Origin: Sphingomonas ginsenosidimutans
GTDB taxonomy: Bacteria > Pseudomonadota > Alphaproteobacteria > Sphingomonadales > Sphingomonadaceae
DNA: 64,000 nucleotides
Assembly: GCF_002374835.1 (NCBI RefSeq)
Contig: NZ_NWVD01000001.1
Span: 992,001-1,056,000 of the forward strand
Direction: 5' to 3'
The position numbers and the translations under genes are program-made. This document shows positions 62,723 to 64,000 of this stretch, piece after piece. Below the pieces are notes generated by a model. It was not told where the DNA came from. It saw only the letters and a program-made list of their open reading frames with translations, and did not search any database. Numbering within the stretch: the first letter of the stretch is position 1; every line of letters begins with the position of its first letter.

Positions 62723-64000
62723 GCCGCGCGACGCACACGCGCGCCGTCGTGGCGATGAGCCTCGGCGGATTGCTGTTCGGGTTCGACACCGCGGTGATCT
62801 CCGGTGTGACCGACGCGCTGCGCCACGAATATGCGCTGTCGTCGGCAGGGCTGGGCGCGGCGGTGTCCGCCGCCTTGTGGGGGACGCTGGCGGGGGCGCT
62901 GTTCAGCGGGCCACCGGGCGACCGCTGGGGCAGTCTGGCGGTGCTGCGCGTCGTCGGGCTGTTGTATGTCATATCGGCGGTGGGGTGCGCGGTGGCGACG
63001 TCGCTGCCGGCGTTCGTCGCGTTCCGCGTGCTGGGCGGGCTGGCGATCGGCGCGTCGTCGGTGCTGGTGCCGGTCTATATCGCGGAGATCAGCCCGCCGC
63101 AGCGCCGCGGGCTGCTGGTCGGTCTGTTCCAGTTTAACATCGTCGCCGGCATCCTGGTGGCGTACCTCAGCAATTACCTGGTGGCGCAGGCGGTGCCCGC
63201 GGATATCGCGTGGCGGTGGAAACTGGGCGTGGCCGCGGTGCCGGCGGGGCTGTTCCTGCTGCTGCTGACCGGGTTGCCGCAAAGCCCGCGCTGGCTGACC
63301 GCGCGCGGACGCGACGTCGAGGCGCAGGCGGCGGCGGCGCGACTGGGGCTGGCGGCGGTGCCGGTGGTGGAAAGCGGCGGGACCGGGCGGCTCGACTGGC
63401 GCATCCACCGGATGCCGATCCTGCTGGCGATCGCGATCGGGCTGTTCAACCAGCTGTCGGGGATCAATGCGATCCTCTATTATTTGAACGATATCTTCGC
63501 CGCCGCCGGCTTCCACGGCGTGTCGGGCGACATGCAGGCGATCGCGATCGGTGCGGCCAATCTGGTCGCAACGGTCACGGGCATGGCGATCATCGACCGC
63601 GTGGGGCGCAAGCCCCTGCTGATCGGCGGCGGCATGGTGACCGCGCTGGCGCTCGCCGGGGTCGCATTGGTCTATGCCGGGGCCGCACCGGCGGCGTGGC
63701 TGCTGCCGTTGCTGATCCTGTTCATCGTCGCCTTCGCGATGTCGCAGGGGGCGGTGATCTGGGTGTACCTCAGCGAGATCTTCCCCACCGATGTTCGGGC
63801 GCGTGGGCAATCGATCGGCAGCGCGACGCACTGGGTCGCCAACGCGGTGCTGTCGTTCGCCTTCCCGCTGGTGGCGGACTGGGACCGGGCGCTGCCGTTC
63901 TGGTTCTTCGCCGCGGCGATGCTGGCGCAGGCGGCGCTGGTGTGGCGGCTGTTCCCCGAAACCCGCGGGCGCGATCTGGAGGCGATCAGCGCCGATCTGG
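62719..64000 (+). CDS. MFS sugar porter family transporter, 3' end cut by window
   Basis: About 427 residues visible of a sugar porter with twelve helices. LGGLLFGFDTAVISGV opens helix 1. GDRWGS, RVLGGLAIGASSVLVPVYIAEISPPQRRG, NQLSGINAILYYLNDIF and PETRGRDLEAI, the last near the C-terminus, are diagnostic. It imports a hexose or pentose by proton symport. The ATG at 62719 overlaps the halogenase stop. Only a few C-terminal residues are missing past 64000. Confidence 0.95.
   Translation, partial: MSRATHTRAVVAMSLGGLLFGFDTAVISGVTDALRHEYALSSAGLGAAVSAALWGTLAGALFSGPPGDRWGSLAVLRVVGLLYVISAVGCAVATSLPAFVAFRVLGGLAIGASSVLVPVYIAEISPPQRRGLLVGLFQFNIVAGILVAYLSNYLVAQAVPADIAWRWKLGVAAVPAGLFLLLLTGLPQSPRWLTARGRDVEAQAAAARLGLAAVPVVESGGTGRLDWRIHRMPILLAIAIGLFNQLSGINAILYYLNDIFAAAGFHGVSGDMQAIAIGAANLVATVTGMAIIDRVGRKPLLIGGGMVTALALAGVALVYAGAAPAAWLLPLLILFIVAFAMSQGAVIWVYLSEIFPTDVRARGQSIGSATHWVANAVLSFAFPLVADWDRALPFWFFAAAMLAQAALVWRLFPETRGRDLEAISADL

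Noticed and set aside
1..64000. CRISPR arrays, insertion sequences, prophage genes, tRNA or rRNA genes
   Set aside because: Read on both strands at the level possible by eye, no repeated spacer structure, transposase, integrase, phage gene or cloverleaf was found. A short tRNA could still be missed without a covariance search.

Overview
The window is a single chromosomal segment of a high-GC alphaproteobacterium, most likely a Sphingomonas or close sphingomonad. This rests on very GC-rich third codon positions, alphaproteobacterial gene neighbourhoods (coaX-rnj-DUF1467; ppiD-trpE ... trpGDC-moaC-moeA-lexA), an alphaproteobacterial-type LexA box (GAAC-N7-GAAC), two large TonB-dependent receptors of sphingomonad/Caulobacter style, and an exosortase-A-associated gene set. 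I saw no rRNA, tRNA, insertion sequence, prophage or CRISPR array. The species call is inference.

Layout. 1-4300: end of coaX, RNase J, a DUF1467 protein, a DUF2975/HTH pair behind a palindromic operator, and a secreted retropepsin-like protease. 4300-10400: a 763-aa membrane coiled-coil protein, a membrane protein of unknown function, and a DUF2336 protein overlapping a histidine-kinase-like gene that has Gln where the phospho-acceptor His should be. 10387-15572: gltX-gltA-small membrane protein, divergent from comEC. 15815-24836 (minus strand): ppiD-trpE, then trpG-trpD-trpC-moaC-moeA and lexA. The two trp blocks are separated by one small secreted-protein gene on the opposite strand. 24950-28187: tpiA, an M17 aminopeptidase and trxB.

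28168-32714: a compact exosortase-A-associated set (two hydrolases, acyl carrier protein, acyl-CoA ligase, PLP decarboxylase) without an exosortase in view. 32711-37449: type-B carboxylesterase, pirin, a small unknown protein, a TetR regulator with three matching operator-like sites, a STAS/SEC14 protein and an OhrR-like MarR regulator. 37460-44726: an amino-sugar locus with a GH84-like hexosaminidase divergent from TonB receptor, sodium:solute symporter, MurQ and NagR/HutC-type GntR, the last four being overlapping or closely spaced. 44727-51722: Crp/Fnr regulator, a PepSY-flavodoxin-reductase fusion behind a Fur-like box, a large-subunit catalase and a short Hsp70. 51719-57788: S10 carboxypeptidase, bioF-bioD-bioA, a glycine-zipper protein, a possible small RNA or terminator region, DUF6356 and Lrp. 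57839-64000: two perfect 16-bp palindromes and a promoter ahead of a TIGR01782-like TonB receptor, a strong terminator, a tryptophan-halogenase-like flavoprotein and a sugar-porter MFS gene cut by the window edge. This looks like a LacI-regulated carbohydrate locus.

Many operons are coupled by 4-bp ATGA or GTGA overlaps (DUF2336/kinase, trpG/trpD, trpD/trpC, ligase/decarboxylase, symporter/murQ/gntR, bioF/bioD/bioA, halogenase/MFS). Two convergent gene pairs share one CTAG as both stop codons. Most starts were chosen from Shine-Dalgarno spacing and protein family N-termini, because long GC-rich frames extend many reading frames upstream of the true gene.
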